Shown here in pieces: positions 1-7,429 of a DNA stretch of 8,976 nt. The position numbers and the translations under genes were made by a program. A model generated the notes under the pieces. The model saw nothing but the letters and a program-made list of their open reading frames with translations. It was not told the origin of the DNA and did not search any database. The stretch lies in contig JAUHXW010000099.1 of assembly GCA_030426705.1 (NCBI GenBank), positions 1 to 8,976 of the forward strand, written 5' to 3'. How positions within the stretch are numbered: position 1 is the stretch's first letter; every line of letters begins with the position of its first letter. Source of the DNA: Gammaproteobacteria bacterium (GTDB lineage Bacteria > Pseudomonadota > Gammaproteobacteria > Xanthomonadales > Marinicellaceae).

Positions 1-1110
1 GAAGGCGATTTTATAATGGCCGCAGAAATGGCGACGCCTGAAGCAGTGAACTTTATGGCGACTCATGGTCGAGGTTTGATTTGTGTCCCGCTTACAGAAG
101 CACGAGCAGAACGTTTGAATTTACCTTTGATGGTGAATCGGAATACGGATCAATTGTCCACCAAATTCACAGTTTCTGTAGATCACTTGCCAACAAATAC
201 TACAGGTATTTCAGCCGCTGATCGTGCAAATACGATAAAAGCGCTCGTTGATAAAAGCACTTTGGCTGAGCATTTTAGTCGACCCGGACATATTTTTCCT
301 TTAATTGGAAAAAAAGGTGGCGTTTTGCGACGCGCAGGGCACACGGAAGCAGCGATTGATTTAGCGACCTTTGCAGGATTTCAACATGTAGGTGTCATTT
401 GCGAAATCATGAATGAAGATGGTACTATGGCTCGTACAGAAGAGCTTTACAAAATCGCACAAAAACACGATTTAAAATTCATCACTATTCAAGACTTAAT
501 ACGATATAAACGATCGAAGCATTTATTTGTCGAAGAACAATCCGTGATTGATATGCCGACAAGTCATGGTGATTTTAAATTGCACATGTTCTTTAATAAA
601 TACGATGAAAAGGAACATCATTTGGCTTTAGTCAAAGGAGACATTACTCCGGGTGAACCAGTATTGATTCGCGTGCATTCGGAATGTTTAACCGGTGATG
701 GCTTGTTCAGTATGCGCTGTGATTGTGGTCCACAACTGGCCTATGCCATGGATAAAATTAGTAAAGCCGGGCAGGGCATGATTGTCTATTTGCGACAAGA
801 AGGCCGTGGCATTGGTTTGACTGAAAAAATCAAAGCCTATCAGCTACAAGATCAGGGTTTTGATACTTTCGATGCGAACGTCAAATTGGGTCATCCACCA
901 GATAACCGCAGTTATGATATGTTGGCAGCTGTCTTTAAACACTTGAAAGTGTCCAAAGTTAAACTGATGACCAATAACCCTGAAAAAATCCGCTCCATTG
1001 AATCACAAGGTGTGGAAGTGGTTGATAGGGTGCCGATACAAGTGGGTCATAATCCTCACAACAAGTATTACCTGCAAACCAAAAAAGACAAATTTTTGCA
1101 TTTGGATTGA
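1..1110 (+). CDS. ribBA: Bifunctional 3,4-dihydroxy-2-butanone-4-phosphate synthase / GTP cyclohydrolase II, 5'-truncated
   Basis: This cytoplasmic enzyme catalyses both entry steps of riboflavin synthesis: ribulose 5-phosphate to the four-carbon DHBP unit, and GTP to the pyrimidine precursor. The frame is open from base 1 and begins with EGDFIMAAEM, part of the conserved family acidic loop, so the true start and roughly the first 35 residues lie upstream; the ATG at 16 is internal. The N-terminal DHBP synthase half (to about 520) carries SAADRA, RPGHIFPL, GHTEAAIDL (His codon at 340) and VICEI (Glu codon at 403). The GTP cyclohydrolase II half (about 560-1110) has the zinc cysteines in CLTGDGLFSMRCDCG (codons 685, 718, 724), RQEGRGIGL (793-819), DNRSY (901-915) and LMTNNPEK. 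Both halves look intact, unlike RibBA homologues whose cyclohydrolase half is degenerate. It converges with the amidohydrolase gene; no other riboflavin gene is in view. Confidence 0.96.
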   Translation, partial: EGDFIMAAEMATPEAVNFMATHGRGLICVPLTEARAERLNLPLMVNRNTDQLSTKFTVSVDHLPTNTTGISAADRANTIKALVDKSTLAEHFSRPGHIFPLIGKKGGVLRRAGHTEAAIDLATFAGFQHVGVICEIMNEDGTMARTEELYKIAQKHDLKFITIQDLIRYKRSKHLFVEEQSVIDMPTSHGDFKLHMFFNKYDEKEHHLALVKGDITPGEPVLIRVHSECLTGDGLFSMRCDCGPQLAYAMDKISKAGQGMIVYLRQEGRGIGLTEKIKAYQLQDQGFDTFDANVKLGHPPDNRSYDMLAAVFKHLKVSKVKLMTNNPEKIRSIESQGVEVVDRVPIQVGHNPHNKYYLQTKKDKFLHLD

Positions 1111-1158
1111 TAACAGAGTTCCTTGCTTGATTTTTTAGCATCTTCATTTTTAAGTAGC

Positions 1159-1230
1159 CTGAGCCTGTCGAAGGCGGTGTTTCAGGGTTTGGATGAAATT
1201 CTAGTCCCAGAAAGGCTTCGACAGGCTCAG
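1159..1230. repeat. Inverted repeat, CTTCGACAGGCTCAG family
   Basis: Two perfect 15-nt arms, CTGAGCCTGTCGAAG at 1159-1173 and CTTCGACAGGCTCAG at 1216-1230, face each other across a 42-nt spacer. They sit between the convergent stops of ribBA (1110) and the amidohydrolase (1245). From memory, this arm sequence recurs as a dispersed palindromic repeat in many proteobacterial genomes; only this copy is visible here. A transcript from either strand could fold into a 15-bp stem, so it may also act as a terminator or 3'-end stabiliser. The nearest T-run (1240-1246) lies about 9 nt past the right arm, too far for a classical intrinsic terminator. Confidence 0.7.
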
Positions 1231-1244
1231 CCGACTTGATTTTT

Positions 1245-2708
1245 TTAACTCCAACGCAATAAATTCAAATACTCGCGACGGGTTTTAGGACCATAAGTCT
1301 TGAAATGTGGTGTCGGGTTATTCAAATAGTTTTGTTTGGCTGATGCAACGGCGTCCTTTTTTATGAATTTTGCCACTTCTTCCGCACTGATTTGATAGGG
1401 TTTTGTAGCATTCAAACCGAATATTTTGGCTTTGATTTGTTTGTTTAACTCAGGGTATTGGTGTTTGTCCTGAAATTCCTTGGAAATCTGGAAGGTTCTG
1501 AAAGCCTGGATTTGATCTTGGGGTGAACCGTACCAGATTGAGTCGGTACCCCAAAGCACATTATCCTCACCAATGTATTTCAACAATTTGCCCAAAACAT
1601 GGGCAGCTTGATTGGGATCGCGCATCAAGAATCGCCAGGTACTGCCAAGCTCAGCATACACATTGCTGTTGGGTTTGACCTGGTGTTTTAATACCGAGTG
1701 AATCAGTGAATCAACACCGCGATTGGTATTTGCACTGCTGAAGGCTTGTTCCTGGTGACCCATGTCATAGCCAGAATGGTAAATGATGAAATTCATGTCA
1801 GGGTATTGTTTGGCCACTGCACCAATGTCATCACACAAGCTGTGTTCAAATGATTTCGGTCCAAATGGGATGCCTTTGTGAATGCAAATGTTTTTAACGC
1901 CCAACTTTTGGGCGTTTTCAATCATTGCCATGCCTACATCGTCGGTCAGCCAATAGCCGATACCTTTAGGGCCAAACTGGGTGTAGGTTTTATAAGCAGA
2001 AATTTTCCATTCCTCAGCCAAAGCATCCATGCCTTCAAGATCACCTGGCTGGTTGGGGTTAACGCGACCATGCAACAACAAACGATGATTGCCGTCCATT
2101 TTATCGATGATTTCACGGGTGGCAGCCGCTTCCTGAATGGTCAGAGGTTCACTGTCAGCAGCTGAAGGCACAAAGGACAAAACCATCAAATCGGTGTCAG
2201 AATCCATAAACACATCCTTGATAAATTCATCACTGCCGAGACAATTCAAATAACTGCGGTCATCAGGCTGATCAGCCAAATCGCATTGTGATTTGGGCAA
2301 GAATGACAAAGGTTTTGCAGTTTCAGGCAATTTTTTGAGCCAATCACCATTGGGGTTAACAAAATGTCCTTGAACGTCAAAGATAAATTCATTGCCAGAC
2401 ATTTCAGAATCAGCCAGACTGGCTTCCGCTGCGGCATCGTCTGATAGTTGGTAAAAACCACCGGTCATTCCGAATTTTGCAAAAGCTGAATTAAACGCCA
2501 ATAAGGTACTGGCGGCGCCGCAAGATGATTTCAAAAATCCTCTTCTTGATAAATTGGTTTTTTTGGCCATTCTTTCGGCGTTTTCGTTAGCTTCATGATT
2601 GGCTAACTGCTGTGGTGGTTGTAAAGGAACAGGTTCAAATTCACCGTTACTGGTGCTGTCTAATTTAATTGGTAAATTCAAATTTTCTTCGTCTTTAAAA
2701 ATTTTCAT
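1245..2708 (-). CDS. Tat-exported amidohydrolase-2 family (TIM-barrel metal-dependent hydrolase) protein
   Basis: This 487-residue protein is probably a periplasmic hydrolase or decarboxylase of the amidohydrolase-2 group (COG2159-like); its substrate is unknown. A twin-arginine motif, SRRGFLK, lies at residues 54-60 and is followed by a hydrophobic stretch to about 77, indicating folded export. The barrel domain runs from about 107 to 440. Candidate active-site residues are D111 and H115 in FDVQGHF, K240 in SAYKTYT, H277 in CIHKG, H311 in IIYHSGYD and D389 in LWGTDSIW. The domain closes with KIFGLNATKPY. The usual HxH of the first strand reads QGH, so one metal ligand appears replaced. The start at 2708 has a good Shine-Dalgarno sequence; the alternative at residue 47 does not, which leaves a 46-residue polar leader before the Tat signal. 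The gene is monocistronic in this window and divergent from the efflux operon. Confidence 0.85.
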   Translation of the reverse strand: MKIFKDEENLNLPIKLDSTSNGEFEPVPLQPPQQLANHEANENAERMAKKTNLSRRGFLKSSCGAASTLLAFNSAFAKFGMTGGFYQLSDDAAAEASLADSEMSGNEFIFDVQGHFVNPNGDWLKKLPETAKPLSFLPKSQCDLADQPDDRSYLNCLGSDEFIKDVFMDSDTDLMVLSFVPSAADSEPLTIQEAAATREIIDKMDGNHRLLLHGRVNPNQPGDLEGMDALAEEWKISAYKTYTQFGPKGIGYWLTDDVGMAMIENAQKLGVKNICIHKGIPFGPKSFEHSLCDDIGAVAKQYPDMNFIIYHSGYDMGHQEQAFSSANTNRGVDSLIHSVLKHQVKPNSNVYAELGSTWRFLMRDPNQAAHVLGKLLKYIGEDNVLWGTDSIWYGSPQDQIQAFRTFQISKEFQDKHQYPELNKQIKAKIFGLNATKPYQISAEEVAKFIKKDAVASAKQNYLNNPTPHFKTYGPKTRREYLNLLRWS

Positions 2709-2715
2709 GCCTTTG

Positions 2716-2722
2716 TTCCTTT
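2716..2722 (-). promoter_or_regulatory. Ribosome binding site that decides the amidohydrolase start
   Basis: On the minus strand AAAGGAA lies 7 nt before the ATG at 2708. The competing internal ATG (residue 47, just before the Tat motif) is preceded only by GAAAGA almost touching the codon. This favours the long start and therefore the extended leader. Confidence 0.6.
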
Positions 2723-2790
2723 AATTAACATTACCAGAATAGATGGATTGGTGGTTTTTTTGCTGTGCCATTAGTCAGGGTTTTGAAGCC

Positions 2791-2920
2791 ATTCATGACT
2801 TATGGCCTACGAAATATACGGTAATTAGTGACTATTTGCCCATGAAAAATATGAGTTAGTCATGTTCAAATAATAAAGGTGCAAGGTTGGCTGCTTGCTT
2901 ATGGGCCAAAAGTCATGAAT
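2791..2920. repeat. Widely spaced inverted repeat, candidate operator pair
   Basis: ATTCATGACTTATGGCC at 2791-2807 and GGCCAAAAGTCATGAAT at 2904-2920 are reverse complements with one mismatch over 17 nt, separated by 96 nt. A third partial copy, TTAGTCATG, lies between them at 2856-2864. Two facing copies in a divergent promoter region suggest a regulator that could bind both sites, possibly with looping. That role is inference; no regulator gene is in the window. Confidence 0.5.
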
Positions 2921-2930
2921 GTGTCCAACT

Positions 2931-2960
2931 TTGTAACATTTTTAAAAAATCAGCGTTAAT
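2931..2960 (+). promoter_or_regulatory. Possible sigma70-type promoter of the efflux operon
   Basis: TTGTAA at 2931-2936 and GTTAAT at 2955-2960 are spaced by 18 nt and stand about 40 nt before the GTG start. Each matches the consensus at four positions, so this is a weak call. The downstream arm of the 17-nt inverted repeat ends 10 nt before the -35 element, where a bound regulator could act on this promoter. Confidence 0.3.
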
Positions 2961-2999
2961 AAGCCAAACAAACCAGATTAACCCAAGAGGATTAAAGCC

Positions 3000-4193
3000 G
3001 TGAAAAAAATATTGAAGATTGTTGCACCTGTGATGGTGCTTGCTGTCAGTTTCTACATTGTCCAGGCCTTGGCCGCAGCGAAACCAGAACCTGAGAAAAA
3101 AGAATCCACACAACGTTTAATCTCATTGTATGTTGATGAGGTGAAATCCGAAGAAATCACGCCTGGTGTAATCACCCAAGGTGAGGTTAAGCCAAAAAAT
3201 GAAATCAATTTGATTTCCAGGGTTTCTGGTCATGTGGTCAGTATCGCTGATTCATTTGCCGAAGGTGGGCAAGTAGCTCCAGATACCACTTTAATCAAAA
3301 TAGATGACACCGATTATAAATTGGCGGTGATCAAAGCAGAGGCCAGAGTGGCTGCAGCCCAGGTTGGTTTGGAACGTGAATTGGCCAATGCCAAAATGAA
3401 GAAAGACACCTGGTTACAAAAAAATGGCAATGTAAAACCGACTGATTTTGCTTTGAACAAGCCTCAGGTTTTACAAGCAGAAGCGGATTTAAAAGCCGCT
3501 AAAGCTGAGTTGAAAGAAGCAAAATTGAATGTGGCACGAACAGAAATCAGTGTACCTTTTACCGGCCGAGTCGTTGCCAAGTCAATAGGCTTGGGTCAAT
3601 ACATCACGTCAGGCACTGAAGTGGGTAAAGTGTTTGCGATTGATGTGGTTGAAGTGAAATTACCACTGACTGATTTACAGTTAACTGAATTGGACTTGCC
3701 GATGGGTTATATGGCTGAAGCCGGTGAAGGCCCTGTTGTACATTTCAAATCTAATATGGGGCGTAATCAACACCAATGGCAAGGTCGTATTGTCAGAACC
3801 AATGCTTCAGTTGACCAACAAACCCGATTGATTTATGCCACAGCTGAAGTTCAGGATCCTTATGGCAAAGGTGCAGCATTTGGTGTGCCATTTGCAGTAG
3901 GTATGTTTGTACAGGCTGAAATAGAAGGCATTGAAACCAAACAAGCCATGGTAATTCCACGAGATGCTTTGCGCAATGCGGATAAGGTTTATGTGGTTGA
4001 CGGTGAAAACAAACTGGACATTCGTTCAGTAGAAGTGATTTCTACTTCTGAGCAAAAAGTTTTGATAGCAAATGGTATAGATGTTGGCGAAAAAGTGGCA
4101 GTGTCAACTGTACCCAATGCCACCCAAGGTATGTTGGTACAACCTTTGGACAAAGCCAGCCAAACAGCAGCTGCTCTGGTATCGCAGCTATAA
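3000..4193 (+). CDS. RND efflux periplasmic adaptor subunit (membrane fusion protein, HlyD/AcrA type)
   Basis: This 397-residue protein would link an RND pump in the inner membrane to an outer-membrane channel. A basic start and hydrophobic stretch (about 5-24, ending ALA-AA) form a signal peptide or membrane anchor. The order is that of the family: first half-lipoyl strand set around 60-103 (INLISRVSGHVVSI, then LIKIDDTDY), an alpha-helical hairpin at about 106-180 rich in Ala, Lys and Glu, a second half-lipoyl set at 181-214 (ISVPFTGRVVAKSIGLGQYI), a beta-barrel at about 216-310, and a membrane-proximal domain to about 380 (VIPRDALRNADKVYVV). The start is GTG at 3000 with AAGAGGA at 2985-2991, 8 nt upstream. 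It is followed 31 nt later by the transporter gene with no terminator between, so the two are co-transcribed. No lipobox cysteine is present. Confidence 0.93.
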   Translation: MKKILKIVAPVMVLAVSFYIVQALAAAKPEPEKKESTQRLISLYVDEVKSEEITPGVITQGEVKPKNEINLISRVSGHVVSIADSFAEGGQVAPDTTLIKIDDTDYKLAVIKAEARVAAAQVGLERELANAKMKKDTWLQKNGNVKPTDFALNKPQVLQAEADLKAAKAELKEAKLNVARTEISVPFTGRVVAKSIGLGQYITSGTEVGKVFAIDVVEVKLPLTDLQLTELDLPMGYMAEAGEGPVVHFKSNMGRNQHQWQGRIVRTNASVDQQTRLIYATAEVQDPYGKGAAFGVPFAVGMFVQAEIEGIETKQAMVIPRDALRNADKVYVVDGENKLDIRSVEVISTSEQKVLIANGIDVGEKVAVSTVPNATQGMLVQPLDKASQTAAALVSQL

Positions 4194-4224
4194 AGAATTA
4201 AACAGTTAAAAGTAGGGTAAACAA

Positions 4225-7200
4225 ATGAATCGATTGATAGCCTGGTGGGCAAACAATTCAGTAGCAGCCAATTTGATGATGTGGGGTATCATCATCTCTG
4301 GCATCATAGGCTTTACGTCACTTGAACGTGAAATGGATCCACAAGTTCGATTTCCGGGGCTGCAAATCAGTGTCAGCTGGCCAGGTGCGTCGCCACAAGA
4401 TGTGGAAGAACAATTGGTGTCGCGGATTGAGGAATCCGTTCGCGATATGGACGCCATCGAGTGGGTCAGGTCATCGTCAAGGGAAGGTATGGGGCAGGTT
4501 TATATCCTGGCTGAACAACAGGTTGATTTCAATCAATTCATGAACGACGTAAAGATTCGCATAGATTCGATTTCATCTTTTCCGACAGATATTGAACAAC
4601 CCATTGTTCAACAGTGGATCAATCGCAATGAATTTATCCGCATTGCAGTACATGGTGACTTGACCGAGCGTGAACTCAAACGTCTGGCAGAAACCCTGCG
4701 CAGGGAAGTGGCGCAATTACCCGCCATCACAGTGGTGCAACTGTTTGGAACCCGTAACGAGGAAATATCTGTTGAAGTTGGCGAAGAATCACTGAAGCGA
4801 TACGGACTTACTTTTTCAGATGTCGCCACTGCGATTCGCAATTCTTCCATGAACCAATCATCTGGAACGGTAAGAACGGAAGTAGGCACTTATCAATTAA
4901 AAGTGCGAAGTCAAGCGGATACTGAAGCAGATTTTGCCAGCATCATTGTTAAGGAAACGGCCGATGGTGGTGTCATCAGAGTCGGTGATGTTGCTAAAGT
5001 GATTGATGGTTTTGAAGACAATCCTATATTGGCTACCTTAAATGGTGAACCGGGTGTTTTGATACAGGTGATGACCACTGAAATCATGGACATTGTGACT
5101 GCTTCTGATTCGGTGCGTAAATGGATAGCCGAACGGCAGAACACTTTACCTGCAGGCGCTAAATTGACTTTATGGAATGATCAGGCAGAAGATTTCAAGG
5201 GCCGCATGGAAACCATTGGTTCATCAGCCTTCCTGGGTTTGTTGTTGGTGTTGATTGTGCTGATGTTAACCCTCAGACCCAAAGTGGCTTTTTGGGTGGC
5301 CGTGGGTATTGGTACCGCTTATGCAGGCGCATTTGTGTTTTTGCCAACCGTGGGTGTTTCACTCAACATGTTATCAACCTTTGCATTCTTACTGGTGCTG
5401 GGTATCGTGGTTGATGATGCCATTGTTGTTGGCGAAGGCATTCACAGTGAGTCTAATCGCCTATATTCAAATGGCAACAGCGGTGGTGTGAAAGCCGCGG
5501 TATCCGGCGCACAATTGGTCGCTAAACCGGTAATATTTGGGGTTTTGACCACCATCATGGCCTTTATGCCCTGGTTATTTTTGGGTGGTTCAACCAGTGA
5601 ATTTACCCGACACATCACCTGGGTGGTGATTTTGGCTCTGACTTTTTCATTGATTGAATCCTTGTTGATATTGCCAGCGCATTTGGCTGGCATGAAGCCA
5701 AGAACCCAACAAAAAAGATTTGGTCGTATGCAAAAAGCCATCTCACAAAGCATTGTGAATTTTGCTGATAAACATTATCGCAAAATCAGTCAATGGTCGT
5801 TGAATCACCGTTATCTGACCACCAGTGTATTCATCGGCATTTTGATCATTGGTTTTGGCATGTTTGGTAATGGCTTGGTGAAGAAAAGCTTTATGCCGGA
5901 CATTGAATCGGATGAAATTATTGTCAATGTGGTGTTACCTGAAGGTGCGCCATACAGCAGGGCTTTGGAAATCCTGGCTCAATTACAAGGGGCTGAAAAG
6001 GCACTTGAAGACGAAATCAATGCAAAAACTGATGGCGAGGGCGGTTTGATTGAAAACTGGTACACCCGTTCACGTCGCGACAGTGTGATTGCAATTGTGA
6101 AATTAACGCCACCAGAAGAAAGACCTGTGGCAGTACAAAATATGTCAGCCAAGGAAGCCTCAGTACGTTTGCGTGAGTTAATGGGTGATGTGCCTGACGC
6201 CAAGGAAGTTTCGGTGCAATATACCCAAGGTAACAATGACCCCGGTTTTGAATTATCTATCAGACATCCTGATTTAGATGTATTACGCGCTGCGACCAAT
6301 GAATTGGAAGACCAATTAAGAACCTATGAAAACTTGTACGATGTGCGCAATAACCTGGAAGGTGCTTCTGAAGAAATTCGCATCACCTTGAAACCGGGTG
6401 CGACCAAGTTAGGTTTAACCCTGGCGGATGTTAATCGTCAGGTCAGACAGGCCTATTTTGGTGAAGAAGTACAACGTGTTCCACGTAACGGTCAGGATGT
6501 TCGTGTGAAAGTGCGTTATCCAGTTGAGTCAAGACGCTCTATAGAGTCATTGAAAAACTTTTATGTCAGAACCAATGACGGCACGGAAGTACCTTTGTTG
6601 GCAGTGGCCAATCTGGAATATGCGCCTGGTATCAAAAGCATCCAACGCTGGAATGGTGCCAGAGCCGCTCGTATCAGTGCTGATTTAAAAGATGATGTCA
6701 GAGAAGACATCAACAAAGACCTGGAAGAAAATTTCTACCCAACGTGGGAAGCCAAATACCCTGGTATTATCAGAGGTTCAGTCGGTCAGGCTGAAGGTGA
6801 AAAGCGTTTCATCAAAGAAGTGATGGGCTTGTATTTAATCGCTTTCTTTGCCATGTACACCTTGTTGGCGGTGGCGTTCAAGAGTTATTCACAGCCGATT
6901 TTAATTCTGATCGCCATACCATTTGCGTTTGTGGGAGCCATTGTTGGACATGCCACATTGAACATGACCATGGCCATCTTCTCATATTTCGGGATAGCAG
7001 CGGCCGCCGGGGTGGTGGTGAATGATAATCTGGTGTTGATGGATTATTGCAACAAACTGCGAGAAAAAGGCATGGCTGCCAAAGAAGCCATTGTTGAAGC
7101 CGGTGTGGCACGATTCAGACCGATTCTGTTGACTTCCGTCACCACCATAGTCGGTTTGATGCCGATGATGTTGGAGCGCTCGATCCAGGCTGCTTTCTTA

Positions 7201-7380
7201 CAACCGATTGTAGTTTCATTGGCCTTTGGTGTTTTCATGGCTTTCTTTGTGACCTTATTGATGGTACCTTCTTTGTATGGTATCGGTTTGGATATTAAGG
7301 CAGGAGCCAGGAAGTTGTTTAAAAGAAAAGCTAAAGGTGAAGATGTTGATCAAGAACCTGAGCTTTCAGTAAGTCGATAA
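4225..7380 (+). CDS. RND efflux transporter permease subunit (AcrB/HAE1-like)
   Basis: This 1051-residue inner-membrane, proton-driven pump is of full family length. The expected twelve membrane segments are visible at about 13-31, 333-350, 354-374, 382-403, 432-453, 463-488, 531-550, 866-886, 889-910, 914-938, 964-984 and 992-1022, with two large periplasmic loops (about 32-332 and 551-865) forming the porter and docking domains. Segment 4 carries the proton-relay aspartates D397 and D398 in GIVVDDAIVVGE. Segment 10 reads GVVVNDNLVLMD, with Asn933 where AcrB has its relay lysine; many HAE1 relatives share an Asn here. Early family motifs include WPGASPQDVEEQL (52-64). A short charged cytoplasmic tail follows 1025. 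AGTAGGG at 4211-4217 supports the ATG at 4225. No outer-membrane factor or regulator gene is adjacent, so the substrate cannot be inferred; drugs, detergents or metabolites are all possible. Confidence 0.95.
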   Translation: MNRLIAWWANNSVAANLMMWGIIISGIIGFTSLEREMDPQVRFPGLQISVSWPGASPQDVEEQLVSRIEESVRDMDAIEWVRSSSREGMGQVYILAEQQVDFNQFMNDVKIRIDSISSFPTDIEQPIVQQWINRNEFIRIAVHGDLTERELKRLAETLRREVAQLPAITVVQLFGTRNEEISVEVGEESLKRYGLTFSDVATAIRNSSMNQSSGTVRTEVGTYQLKVRSQADTEADFASIIVKETADGGVIRVGDVAKVIDGFEDNPILATLNGEPGVLIQVMTTEIMDIVTASDSVRKWIAERQNTLPAGAKLTLWNDQAEDFKGRMETIGSSAFLGLLLVLIVLMLTLRPKVAFWVAVGIGTAYAGAFVFLPTVGVSLNMLSTFAFLLVLGIVVDDAIVVGEGIHSESNRLYSNGNSGGVKAAVSGAQLVAKPVIFGVLTTIMAFMPWLFLGGSTSEFTRHITWVVILALTFSLIESLLILPAHLAGMKPRTQQKRFGRMQKAISQSIVNFADKHYRKISQWSLNHRYLTTSVFIGILIIGFGMFGNGLVKKSFMPDIESDEIIVNVVLPEGAPYSRALEILAQLQGAEKALEDEINAKTDGEGGLIENWYTRSRRDSVIAIVKLTPPEERPVAVQNMSAKEASVRLRELMGDVPDAKEVSVQYTQGNNDPGFELSIRHPDLDVLRAATNELEDQLRTYENLYDVRNNLEGASEEIRITLKPGATKLGLTLADVNRQVRQAYFGEEVQRVPRNGQDVRVKVRYPVESRRSIESLKNFYVRTNDGTEVPLLAVANLEYAPGIKSIQRWNGARAARISADLKDDVREDINKDLEENFYPTWEAKYPGIIRGSVGQAEGEKRFIKEVMGLYLIAFFAMYTLLAVAFKSYSQPILILIAIPFAFVGAIVGHATLNMTMAIFSYFGIAAAAGVVVNDNLVLMDYCNKLREKGMAAKEAIVEAGVARFRPILLTSVTTIVGLMPMMLERSIQAAFLQPIVVSLAFGVFMAFFVTLLMVPSLYGIGLDIKAGARKLFKRKAKGEDVDQEPELSVSR

Positions 7381-7396
7381 CAGTCTGCAAACTTGT

Positions 7397-7429
7397 AAAA
7401 AAAGCCACTCAATTTTGGGTGGCTTTTTT
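7397..7429. terminator. Bidirectional intrinsic terminator of the efflux operon and the small Cys-rich gene
   Basis: An A-run (7397-7403), the stem GCCACTC / GGGTGGC (7404-7410 and 7417-7423, one G-T pair), the loop AATTTT and a T-run (7424-7429) make a symmetric rho-independent terminator 16 nt after the transporter stop. On the minus strand the same element ends the Cys-rich gene. That gene's stop codon (7411-7409) lies inside the hairpin. Confidence 0.9.

Larger units (their letters stand above)
2709..2999. other. Divergent intergenic control region
   Basis: These 291 bases separate the amidohydrolase (leftward) from the efflux operon (rightward) and must hold both promoters. The region is AT-rich and has no credible coding frame. 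It contains a 17-nt near-perfect inverted repeat (separate entry). The heptamer AGTCATG occurs at 2858-2864 and 2911-2917, and inverted as CATGACT at 2794-2800. A plausible rightward promoter lies near the operon start. No convincing leftward promoter could be picked out by eye. Confidence 0.6.

Noticed and set aside
16..18. ATG at 16 as the start of ribBA
   Set aside because: The frame is open to base 1, and codons before this ATG (EGDFI) match the conserved DHBP synthase acidic loop, so the gene starts upstream of the window.
1878..2165. 95-codon plus-strand frame inside the amidohydrolase gene
   Set aside because: It lies antisense to conserved barrel motifs of a recognisable protein and shows no family features of its own.
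5442..5753. 103-codon minus-strand frame inside the transporter gene
   Set aside because: It is antisense to membrane segments 5 and 6 of a full-length RND permease and is explained as a shadow frame.
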